Shown here: piece after piece, positions 57,125-64,000 of the stretch
Layout of the letters: each line of letters starts with the position of its first letter
How positions within the stretch are numbered: the first letter of the stretch is position 1
Origin: Sorangium aterium
GTDB taxonomy: Bacteria > Myxococcota_A > Polyangia > Polyangiales > Polyangiaceae
Assembly (NCBI RefSeq): GCF_028368935.1
Contig: NZ_JAQNDK010000001.1
Location: 2,232,001 to 2,296,000, forward strand
Length of the DNA: 64,000 bases
Direction: 5' to 3'
Position numbers and translations under genes: made by a program
Notes under the pieces: model-generated
Database searches by the model: none
Told to the model about the DNA's origin: nothing
What the model saw: the letters and a program-made list of their open reading frames with translations, nothing else

Positions 57125-58501
57125 ATGAGCACCGCCCTCCCCGCTTCCTTCGCCGATCTCCCGCTCCTGCGGGGCCGCAATCCCCTCGCCCGCCGCATCG
57201 AGACCCGGCATGGCTTCCCCATCCTCCCCGGCCGCTTCCCGGTCGTGGGCCACCTGCCGGCGATGGCCGTCGACGAGCTCGACCTGCTCCGCGAGGGCCA
57301 GCGCCGCTTCGGCTCCCTCTTCTTCTGGGCCCCTGGCGTCGATGCATGGCAGCTCATCTACGCGTCGAACGAGGCCTTCTCGCTCTTCAAGAGCAAGGCC
57401 GTCGACTCCTCGTACCTGACCGAGCGCGGCGTCGGTCACATCTTCGGTCAGACGCTGATGGCTCACGACGGCGCCTCGCACCGCCGCCTCCGCACCGCGA
57501 TGAACGGGCCCTTCTCGCCGAAGGGCCTCGACGCCGCGGAGGTCGGCGCGATCGTCGCGACCAGCGTCGAGCGCAAGGTCCGCTCGTGGCTCGGCCGGCG
57601 TGACGTCCCGCTGCTGCGCGAGACCCGCGAGCTGGCCCTGGAGGTGATGTTCAAGATCACCGGCGTCGAGGACGACGAGCTCCCCGAGTGGCGCCACCAT
57701 TACGAGGATCTGATGCTCGTGGTGTTCAGCCTGCCCGACGTGCCGGGCTCGCCGCGGCGCCGCGGCCTCCGCGCCCGCGCCTGGCTCGACGAGCGCATCG
57801 GCCGGATCCTCGCCGGCGTGCGCGCCCGCGGCGACGCGAAGGGCCTCCTGCCCGCGCTGCTCGCGGCCCGCGACGAGGACGGCGAGCCGCTCTCGGAGCA
57901 GGATCTCGTGGGCAACCTCCGCCTGCTCCTCCTCGCCGGCCACGAGACATCGGCCTCGGTCATGGCCTGGTGCGTCGCCCACCTCGCCGAGAGCCCCGCG
58001 GTCTGGCGCGCGCTCCGCGAGGAGGCGTCGAGCGCGCCGGATCTCCCGCGCTCGCCCGCGGATCTCCGCCGCTTCCCCTACGCCGAGGCCGTGTTCCGCG
58101 AGGCGCTCCGCCTCCACCCGCCGGTGGCGCACGACGCCCGCCGCGCCATCGCCGATTTCGAGATCGAGGGCCGCGCCGTCGCCGCAGGGACCCACGTGGC
58201 GATCCCGCTGGTCCTGCTCTCGCGCGATCCCGAGCTCTACCCGGATCCGGACAGCTACCGCCCCGAGCGCTGGCTCGGCCGCAAGGAGGCGCTCTCGCCG
58301 CTCGAGATCGCCCAGTTCGGCGGCGGCGCGCACTTCTGCCTCGGCTATCACCTCGCCTGGATGGAAATCGTCCAGTTCCTCGTCGCGCTCGGGCGGAACC
58401 TCCCGGCCTCGGGCCCGAGGCTCCAGAATGGATTCCCCGCCTCGCGCTACCTCCCGGTGCTCCGCCCCGCGGGGGGCACGCGCGTCCGATTCGACGGCTG
58501 A
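57125..58501 (+). CDS. Cytochrome P450
   Basis: A 458-residue soluble heme monooxygenase. The I-helix oxygen-binding motif is LLAGHETSASV, the K-helix ExxR is in VFREALRLHPP, the PERF-like motif appears as YRPERWLGR, and the heme-Cys loop is FGGGAHFCLGYHLAW. The Cys ligand is intact. It oxidises a small molecule using redox partners that are not encoded nearby. No membrane anchor is seen. Start at 57125 matches the family N-terminus; an ATG at 57098 with another nine residues is possible and is nearer to an upstream purine run. Family number cannot be assigned by eye. Confidence 0.95.
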   Translation: MSTALPASFADLPLLRGRNPLARRIETRHGFPILPGRFPVVGHLPAMAVDELDLLREGQRRFGSLFFWAPGVDAWQLIYASNEAFSLFKSKAVDSSYLTERGVGHIFGQTLMAHDGASHRRLRTAMNGPFSPKGLDAAEVGAIVATSVERKVRSWLGRRDVPLLRETRELALEVMFKITGVEDDELPEWRHHYEDLMLVVFSLPDVPGSPRRRGLRARAWLDERIGRILAGVRARGDAKGLLPALLAARDEDGEPLSEQDLVGNLRLLLLAGHETSASVMAWCVAHLAESPAVWRALREEASSAPDLPRSPADLRRFPYAEAVFREALRLHPPVAHDARRAIADFEIEGRAVAAGTHVAIPLVLLSRDPELYPDPDSYRPERWLGRKEALSPLEIAQFGGGAHFCLGYHLAWMEIVQFLVALGRNLPASGPRLQNGFPASRYLPVLRPAGGTRVRFDG

Positions 58502-58551
58502 GGCGCCGCGTCCGGCGACATCATGAATGGCCACGGTGCGTGGCGCGCCTC

Positions 58552-60243
58552 TCAATCCGCTCCGGCGAGCAACCGCTCGATCTCGCGCATCGTCTCGACG
58601 TCATCGCCGACCATCGCCTTCATCGACCGGATCCTGCGGCACACGATCTCAGCGATCTTGTCTTCAACGGTATCGTCGGCATACGCCCAGTAGACCTGCG
58701 CAAAGCGTCCATCGCGGTGACAGCGGCCCTCGATCTGCGCCATCTGGATCGCCGACCACCGCAGATCGTGGATCACCTCCGAGCGCGGCACCTCGTTGTG
58801 CTCGCCCTGGTGGAGCGAGATCCCCTCTTCCACGGTGAAGAGCACCACGCGCGGCTCGCCGCGCTGGAAGCGGAGGCGCTCTGCCTCCTTCTCGCCGGCC
58901 GGCAGCGCGCCGTGGATCAGCGCGCACGGGACGCGCTCCCGGGCCAGCGCGGCCTCCACGGCCTCGAGCGTCTCCATGAAGGCGATGGAAACCGCGACCT
59001 GATGCCCGTTGTCGAGCAGCTCACGCACCAGCTCCACGGTGCCGGCCACGCGGATGAGCGAGCTCTTCTGTCGCAGGCGCAGCGTCGCGGCGAGCGCCGA
59101 CCTCGGGTTCGCGCCCTTTGGCAGGAGGTCCATCTCCCGGCGGAACGCGGTCCACGCCTGCGCGTAGAGCTCGCGCGCGGAGGCGTCGAGCTCGAGCGGG
59201 GTGAGGATGCGGTTGATCGCGGGCCAGCCGGCCACGTCCTCCGGGCGACGCCGCATCCCGACCGCGGGACGGCCGTCGAACAGGAGGGCACGCACCTTCT
59301 CGCAGTCCGCCGGATCGCCGCGCCAGTCCCACCTGCCGAACGCGCCGCGCGCAACCCCGAGCCCCTGGCCTTCGCACCACTGCTCGAAGTCCTTCAGATC
59401 CGCGGAGCGGCTCCCGGTCGCGCTCGCCAGGAGCGGCGCGAGATACGACAGCTCCAGCGGGTTCTGCCCGGCGGTGGCCGAGAGCCACAGCACGAACCGT
59501 GCGCGTGCGTTGAGCTTGACCGCGAGCTTGGAGCGCGCCGCCGCCGGGTTCTTGCAGCGGTGGCTCTCGTCCCAGATCACCACGTCGAACTCCGCGGCGC
59601 TGCCGGCGCGCGCAAGGCCCTTCTTCGATCGGATCCTTCGCCGCGCCTCCGGGGTCACCTCGAAGAGCTTGCCCAGCCGATCATAGTTGATGATCACGAT
59701 CTCTTTGCCTGCGTCGCCCATGGCCTGAACCGTGCGGCGCCAGTGCGCGACGACGGCGAGCGGGCAGACGATCAGCACCGTGGTGACGTCCGGCATTTCG
59801 AGGACCGCTGCCCAGGCGGTGATCGTCTTGCCGAGGCCGACGTCGTCGGCGAGGAGGAACCCGGCGCGCCTGGCGGCCTTCGCGGCGGCGATGGCCCGCA
59901 CGCCGTCCAGCTGGTGCGGGCGGAGGACCATCGCCCCGGCGGGGGCGGCCGGCGCGGGCGCGGGGTCGTCGTTGAGCTCGTGCTCGACGCGTCGCTCCCA
60001 CGAGTACGGCGCGGCGCGGAACGGCGCGAGGGCCGGCGGGAGCGTCTCTGCGCGAACGACGAACACGCCGTGCTCCGCGTCCCAGCGCGCGCCGCTCGCG
60101 GACGCGACCGCGCGCATCGCGAACGGGACGTCGAGCACATGGGCTCGCTCCGGCGCCGCACGCGGAGCGGGAGCCGCCGGAGCAGCCGCTGTGGAAGCTC
60201 TACGCGGGGCCGACACCGTTCGCTTGGCTCGCATCGTCGTCAT
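58552..60243 (-). CDS. SNF2-like DEAD/DEAH-box helicase with DUF5710-like N-terminus
   Basis: A 563-residue ATPase of superfamily 2. A small N-terminal domain has LDVPFAMRAVASASGARWD, resembling DUF5710 domains of helicase or primase-like proteins. The helicase core shows RPHQLDGVRA (Q-like), the Walker A ADDVGLGKTITAW, the DExx box VVIWDESHRCKN, motif III LWLSATAG and motif VI QIEGRCHRDGR, all intact. The C-terminal lobe has LIHGALPAGEKEAERLRFQ. It would translocate on nucleic acid using ATP. Its context (convergent with P450) gives no partner. An ATG at 60234 is an alternative start. Confidence 0.87.
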   Translation of the reverse strand: MTTMRAKRTVSAPRRASTAAAPAAPAPRAAPERAHVLDVPFAMRAVASASGARWDAEHGVFVVRAETLPPALAPFRAAPYSWERRVEHELNDDPAPAPAAPAGAMVLRPHQLDGVRAIAAAKAARRAGFLLADDVGLGKTITAWAAVLEMPDVTTVLIVCPLAVVAHWRRTVQAMGDAGKEIVIINYDRLGKLFEVTPEARRRIRSKKGLARAGSAAEFDVVIWDESHRCKNPAAARSKLAVKLNARARFVLWLSATAGQNPLELSYLAPLLASATGSRSADLKDFEQWCEGQGLGVARGAFGRWDWRGDPADCEKVRALLFDGRPAVGMRRRPEDVAGWPAINRILTPLELDASARELYAQAWTAFRREMDLLPKGANPRSALAATLRLRQKSSLIRVAGTVELVRELLDNGHQVAVSIAFMETLEAVEAALARERVPCALIHGALPAGEKEAERLRFQRGEPRVVLFTVEEGISLHQGEHNEVPRSEVIHDLRWSAIQMAQIEGRCHRDGRFAQVYWAYADDTVEDKIAEIVCRRIRSMKAMVGDDVETMREIERLLAGAD

Positions 60244-60443
60244 GACGACCCTGATACCAGCGCGGACGCGCGCCCGCGCAGAAAGCAGCCATGATGTCGC
60301 GATCGGGCCGTACGACGCGCCGGGCACACTGCGCTGGAGCTCGCTCGCGGGCAGCCGGGGAGACCAGATCCCGTGTTGCGCAACGATCGATAAGGAGCAG
60401 CTCCGAGCGGTAGGGGCTCGAAGCAAGACCTCTCACGGTCGAG

Positions 60444-61076
60444 CTAGAAGACGCCGCGCATGGCGGCGCCGAGGTGCAGGATCTGGAGCGGCGTGTCCGA
60501 GGGCGTGCGGAGGGGGCGCAGCTGGTATTCGAGGACCAGCGCAGGCTGCGCGTCCTCCTCGGGGAAGAGCACGAAATCGAGGCCAGCGCCCGCGTAGAGG
60601 TCGGCGCGGAGCGCGCCTCGCTCGCCGCCGACCTCACCGCCCAGGCTCAGAAAGGGATCGATCCGCTCGTAGGCCGTCATCTCGGCGAGGGCGAGCGGCC
60701 GAAACTGGCCGCCGAGCGCGAGCACGCCGCCGTCACGCCCCTCCACCTGCTCATAGCGGATCGCGCCGGCGAGCCCGATTCCGCGCACGCTCATCGAGGC
60801 GCGCAGGCTCACCCCGCCCGGCTCCGCCCAGTCGCCGATCGCGCCCGCGGCGCCTATCTGGGCCTGGCCCCAGAAGCGGAGCTCATTGAGCGCCTCGACG
60901 ACGGCGGAGCCCAGGCCGGTGAACGCGGGCGCCGAGTCCGAGGCGCTGGCGGCGGCCGGAGACAGGAGCGCGGCGGCCACGGTCGCGGCGCCGAGGGCGC
61001 GCCCCGCGGGCGAGCGCGCGCGGAGGAGGGCGCGGAGGAGGACCTCGTCCAGGGCGGGCGGCGCGGCGGCGCTCAT
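60444..61076 (-). CDS. Putative outer-membrane protein (210 aa)
   Basis: Residues 1-45 hold a basic stretch and a hydrophobic segment (AATVAAALLSPAAASASDS) that may be a signal. The rest is a series of amphipathic strands (RFWGQAQIGAAGAIGDWA, VSLRASMSVRGIGLAGAIRYE, ALRADLYAGAGLDFVLFPE, ALVLEYQLRPLRT), ending LGAAMRGVF with a terminal Phe typical of outer-membrane barrels. No named family is recognised. The gene is in the same direction as the helicase gene but separated by 200 bp. Confidence 0.6.
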   Translation of the reverse strand: MSAAAPPALDEVLLRALLRARSPAGRALGAATVAAALLSPAAASASDSAPAFTGLGSAVVEALNELRFWGQAQIGAAGAIGDWAEPGGVSLRASMSVRGIGLAGAIRYEQVEGRDGGVLALGGQFRPLALAEMTAYERIDPFLSLGGEVGGERGALRADLYAGAGLDFVLFPEEDAQPALVLEYQLRPLRTPSDTPLQILHLGAAMRGVF

Positions 61077-61242
61077 CGCGCGAGCCTATCACCCCTCGCG
61101 TGGGCGCCTGAAGGAGCCCTGCCGTTACGGCGGCAACGCCTCGTGGAGCCCCGTTCCCTGGAGAGACGCCCCTTCGGCGACAGCGCCGCGCCGGCTGCTC
61201 GGGCCGCCGGCGGTGCTCCTGGTGGACGGGCGTCGCCGCGCC

Positions 61243-62118
61243 TCAGAGCCCGCAGCTCGGATAAAGGTTGAAGGCGCCGTCCGCGGTGAGCTTCGACGAG
61301 ATCGACTCCGGGTACGACACACCGTCCGCGTGGCACGTCGCATAACCGGCGGCGTTCGTCGTGCAGTCCGTCTCGTTCGGGAGCGAGCCCTTGCACGGTC
61401 CGAGGAGGGTGAGCTTGCACGTCGGCGACGAGTCGCAGATGCGCAGCTTCGCGAACTGGCTCCACACATTGCCGCACGCGAGCTGCGCGCCTTCATCCGC
61501 GCAGGCATAAGCGACTTCCTGGCCCGGGACGAAGATGTTGCCGAACATGGTCGCGTCCGGGAACGTGTACTGCGCCGGGTTCATCCACGGCGCGTCCGCG
61601 AGGCCCGGATGCTGGCCCACCATGCGAATCGGCACCTCCTCCAGGAAGCCGTTCAAGGTCTGGAGGATACACGCCGTCACCCAGCGCTGCGGGGACGTGG
61701 CGGTCATGGCCTGGCTCCGCCACGGGGCCGCGAGGCCGAGCGCCCCCTGGTACACGTAGGAGGACGCGCCCACCACCCCCTTCACCGTCATGTCCGGGCG
61801 GAGCGCGCAGCCCACGACATAGTGGAGGAGCTTGCGGCCCTGCGCTGTCTCCAGGAGCGGCGTGTTCACCAGCTTGCCAGCGCCGTCCGCGAGCGGCGCC
61901 ATGGCGAGCCGCTGGAGCATCTGTATCGTCCGCGGCTCCCAGAGGAACTTCGGATCGTCGCCGTTGGGAAAGACATACGCCTGCTCGACCGACGCCACAT
62001 CGCCCTCGGCAGCGATGTCCTCCTCGTTGCCGTCGGCCGGCACCGGCGTCACCACACATCCAAGCGCGAACAGGCACGTACCGAGCAGCGCAGTCACCGG
62101 GGTTCCCAAGCTCGACAT
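61243..62118 (-). CDS. Lipoprotein of unknown function (291 aa)
   Basis: The signal ends in a lipobox (LLGTCLFALGC). An acidic spacer precedes a globular part with KLLHYVVGCALRPDMTVK, LGLAAPWRSQAMTATSPQRWVTACILQTLNGF, NIFVPGQEVAYACADEG and a Cys-rich end (RICDSSPTCKLTLLGPC, TDCTTNAAGYATC). I do not recognise the family; similar Cys-rich lipoproteins occur in Sorangium genomes. An AT-rich stretch at 62220-62260 lies about 100 bp upstream and probably holds its promoter. Confidence 0.65.
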   Translation of the reverse strand: MSSLGTPVTALLGTCLFALGCVVTPVPADGNEEDIAAEGDVASVEQAYVFPNGDDPKFLWEPRTIQMLQRLAMAPLADGAGKLVNTPLLETAQGRKLLHYVVGCALRPDMTVKGVVGASSYVYQGALGLAAPWRSQAMTATSPQRWVTACILQTLNGFLEEVPIRMVGQHPGLADAPWMNPAQYTFPDATMFGNIFVPGQEVAYACADEGAQLACGNVWSQFAKLRICDSSPTCKLTLLGPCKGSLPNETDCTTNAAGYATCHADGVSYPESISSKLTADGAFNLYPSCGL

Positions 62119-62219
62119 GATTCTCTCCTGAGGCGACGCCGTGCGGCGCGTCCTGACCGGCTACTTCCAGCTTTCGTGCCAGGCGGCCGACCCCCTCCCG
62201 CGCGGGAAGCCGACGTGCG

Positions 62220-62260
62220 TTTTTTTGACAAAACATCAACAACATCAAATATTTACAATC
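62220..62260 (-). promoter_or_regulatory. AT-rich island upstream of the 291-aa lipoprotein gene
   Basis: A 41-bp stretch with a T7 run, GACAAAACATC and TTTACAATC is strikingly AT-rich in a GC-rich window. It sits about 100 bp before the leftward start at 62118 and after the end of the TPR gene. Precise -35/-10 boxes are not clear. Confidence 0.35.
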
Positions 62261-62313
62261 TGGCCCCGGCGCGAGGGCGGGCGCCCGGGGGCGTCGGATG
62301 GAGGCTCCGCCCC

Positions 62314-64000
62314 TCACCCGCTGGTGCCCGGAGCCGCCATCCGATCCAGCTGAGCCGCGAGCCGCGCCAGCCGCGCGCGGAAGCCCGGCGCCTCGTCGAG
62401 CTGCGCTGTCGCTTCCTGGAGAGCACAGGCGGCCTCCCGCGGCCGCCCGCCGGCGATCGCCATCTCGGCGCGCATCGAGAGCAGCTCGACGAGCTCGATC
62501 GCCAGGAGACCGCCCCGGCACCGCGACAGCACGTCCTCCCACGGATCGGCGCTCGCGGACGGCTCGCGGGCGCGGAGGCCCTGCTCGCAGAGCGCCAGGT
62601 GGACCGCGCGGTAGAACGCCCACAGCGAGGGCGCCGAGGGGTCGGGCGGGCAGCTCCGCTCGATCCACGAGAGGTGGCGGCTCGCGTCGTCGTGGCAGCG
62701 CCTCGAGACGAGGATGCGCGCAAGGAGCAGGGAGCACTCGGGCGCGGCGTGCTCGAAGAACCGCCGCTCGAGCACGTGCGCGCGGCGGGCCAGCTCCAGC
62801 GCCTCGTCCCCGTGGTCGCTGGCGTGGAGCAGCTCCGCCGCGTTCAGCGTGACGTGGCGCTCCAGGACGGGGTTTCCGAGCTCGCGCGCCAGCGCGATGG
62901 CGTGGCGCATGTCGGCCATGGCGAGGTCGAGCTCGCGCCGCATTGCCCGCAGCGGGATGCGGCACGTGCAGGCGGCGCAGAGGTGAGGCCAGTCCTCGGC
63001 GGACGACGCCAGGGCGAACGTCTCGTCGAAGCGGGCGTTCGAGAGGTCGAGCTCTCCCAGCCACATCAAGGCGGGCGACAGGAGGAGGAGCGCGACGATC
63101 CTGGTCCCATAATCGCCCTCGGCCTCCGCGCTGGCGGCGCCTCGCGTGAGGAGCTCGACGGCCTCGGCGACCCGGCCACGCCGGAAGCAGGAGCGCCCCT
63201 CGGCGACGAGCACGCGGCCCTCGAGCGCGCGCGCGCCGAGCCGGTTGACGAGCGCGCGCACGCCGAGCCGGTTGACGAGCGCGCGCGCCTCCTCGACGCG
63301 CTCGGCCGAGCGCTCGAACTCGCCCGCCCAGTCGAGCGCGGCCGCCTCCTCGAGCAGCACGTCTGCGAGGGAGGCGTCGTCGCCGAGCTCCACGGCGAGC
63401 GCCCGCGCGGCCGCGAGGTCGTCCGTGGCCTCGCGCGTCCGGTCGACGCGGTAGCGGCTCTTGCCCCGCCCCGCCAGCGCGCGCGCTCGCCGGCGCGCGT
63501 CGTCGGCCGCCGCGAACGAGAGCGCCGCCGTGTAGTGCCGGTCCGCCTCGACGTGGCGGTGCCGCGCGAACGCGAGATCGGCCAGCGTGAGGCACGCGTC
63601 CGCCGCCGCCTCCCGCGCCCCGCACCCGCCGGCGTGCCGCGCGAGCGGCGCCAGGAGCTCCGGGCGAGGCCCCTCCGCCTCCACCCTGGCCGTGAAGTAG
63701 GCGAGCGCGCGCAGGTGGATCTGCGCGCGCTCCGCCGGGTCGAGCAGCTCGACCACCGCGTCCCGGAAGACGGCGCTCTGGAACGAGTACCGCTCGCCCG
63801 CGCCGCGCTCCAGGATCGTTTGCTCGACGAGGGCGCTCAGGCCGTAGCCCGCGTCGATGGGCGTGCCGGCGTCCCCCGCCCGGGCGATCGAGTCGAGGAT
63901 CTGCTCGAGCTCCGAGCGGGCGAACGAGTCGCCGAGCACCGCGCAGAGCCGGACGCACGCCGCGAGCTCCGGCGAGAGCGCGTCGAGCCGCCGCTCCGCG
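62314..64000 (-). CDS. C-terminal part of large ATPase/TPR-type regulator, partial
   Basis: At least 562 residues, cut at the N-terminus by the window edge. The visible start (AERRLDALSPELAACVRLCAVLGDSFA) and EQTILERGAGERYSFQSAVFRDAVVELLDPAERAQIH resemble the winged-helix end of predicted ATPase modules in multidomain Ser/Thr kinase-ATPase-TPR proteins or LuxR-type MalT-like regulators. The rest is a helical TPR-like superhelix (AFARHRHVEADRHYTAALSFA; EATDDLAAARALAVELGDDASL; LDLAMADMRHAIALARELGNP). A kinase domain may lie outside the window. The stop is at 62314. A 27-bp in-frame duplication occurs around 63235-63288. Confidence 0.65.
   Translation of the reverse strand, partial: AERRLDALSPELAACVRLCAVLGDSFARSELEQILDSIARAGDAGTPIDAGYGLSALVEQTILERGAGERYSFQSAVFRDAVVELLDPAERAQIHLRALAYFTARVEAEGPRPELLAPLARHAGGCGAREAAADACLTLADLAFARHRHVEADRHYTAALSFAAADDARRRARALAGRGKSRYRVDRTREATDDLAAARALAVELGDDASLADVLLEEAAALDWAGEFERSAERVEEARALVNRLGVRALVNRLGARALEGRVLVAEGRSCFRRGRVAEAVELLTRGAASAEAEGDYGTRIVALLLLSPALMWLGELDLSNARFDETFALASSAEDWPHLCAACTCRIPLRAMRRELDLAMADMRHAIALARELGNPVLERHVTLNAAELLHASDHGDEALELARRAHVLERRFFEHAAPECSLLLARILVSRRCHDDASRHLSWIERSCPPDPSAPSLWAFYRAVHLALCEQGLRAREPSASADPWEDVLSRCRGGLLAIELVELLSMRAEMAIAGGRPREAACALQEATAQLDEAPGFRARLARLAAQLDRMAAPGTSG
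63235..63288. repeat. 27-bp in-frame direct duplication in the TPR gene
   Basis: Starting at 63235 and 63262 the same 25-base core recurs, giving RALVNRLGV then RALVNRLGA in the encoded protein. It is a small, recent-looking tandem duplication that lengthens one helix by nine residues. Confidence 0.7.

Noticed and set aside
50480-58501. Secondary-metabolite cluster around the radical SAM and P450 genes
   Set aside because: The two genes are 5 kb apart with unrelated secreted-protein genes between, and no synthase, NRPS, PKS or precursor peptide is seen.
61493-63958. Alternative open frame of about 820 codons overlapping the lipoprotein and TPR genes
   Set aside because: It is a different frame on the same strand as two genes with a lipobox and TPR-like repeats; its product is Arg/Ala/Pro-rich without domains.

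Overview
The window looks like a chromosome segment of a large-genome myxobacterium, most likely Sorangium or another Polyangiaceae. This is an inference. It rests on the very high GC content with strong third-position GC bias, Ser/Thr kinases fused to formylglycine-generating-enzyme (FGE) folds, many lipoproteins with Gly/Ser/Thr-rich linkers, RCC1/FG-GAP/CARDB cell-surface proteins, RsbR-type STAS proteins and long antisense open frames without coding character. I saw no rRNA, tRNA, CRISPR array, transposase or phage structural gene.

Layout. 0-10 kb: end of an aldo/keto reductase, a kinase-FGE fusion, an orphan NitT/TauT-type ABC ATPase, a PIN-domain toxin-antitoxin pair, a 1093-residue FG-GAP/CARDB lipoprotein and an ABC-F ATPase. 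9.7-10.1 kb: a gene-free patch with two long nested palindromes and a 25-bp tandem repeat between convergent genes. 10-16 kb: xylose-type permease and ATPase genes (xylH, xylG) without an adjacent binding protein, a carbohydrate-binding-like lipoprotein, and an SRPBCC protein paired with a zinc alcohol dehydrogenase. 16-24.6 kb: a DUF4142 protein, a family B DNA polymerase split by a single frameshift, phosphoglucomutase, a mutarotase-like protein, an MpaB/DUF2236 oxygenase-like protein and a STAS protein. 24.8-29 kb: a second kinase-FGE fusion with a transmembrane helix, a patatin phospholipase and plsY.

29-36 kb: leftward genes for an outer-membrane-like protein, an ECF sigma factor, a membrane TPR protein, a GH8 xylan-type glycosidase and a secreted metallophosphatase, then a HAD phosphatase and a tiny Lys-rich protein. 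36-41 kb: the permease and binding protein of a thiamine-precursor/nitrate-type ABC transporter (probable partners of the ATPase at 2.5 kb), an RCC1-repeat lipoprotein and a secreted beta-propeller. 41-47 kb: a VWA membrane protein, a PAS-PAS-STAS sensor, a DUF4159 protein and a lipoprotein. The VWA gene and the lipoprotein gene carry a nearly identical promoter-like element. 47-50 kb: type I restriction hsdM and hsdS without hsdR. 50-64 kb: a B12-binding radical SAM enzyme, a secreted trypsin-like protease, several lipoproteins (one with three internal repeats of about 110 residues), a cytochrome P450, a SNF2-like helicase and the C-terminal part of a large TPR regulator.

Functional links. 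The best supported are the xylGH pair, the toxin-antitoxin pair, hsdMS, the sigma/membrane-TPR overlap, the SRPBCC-dehydrogenase pair and the permease-binding protein overlap. The xylose transporter, the GH8 exo-oligoxylanase-like lipoprotein, the carbohydrate-binding lipoprotein, the mutarotase-like protein and phosphoglucomutase suggest a dispersed plant-polysaccharide utilisation theme, which is inference only.
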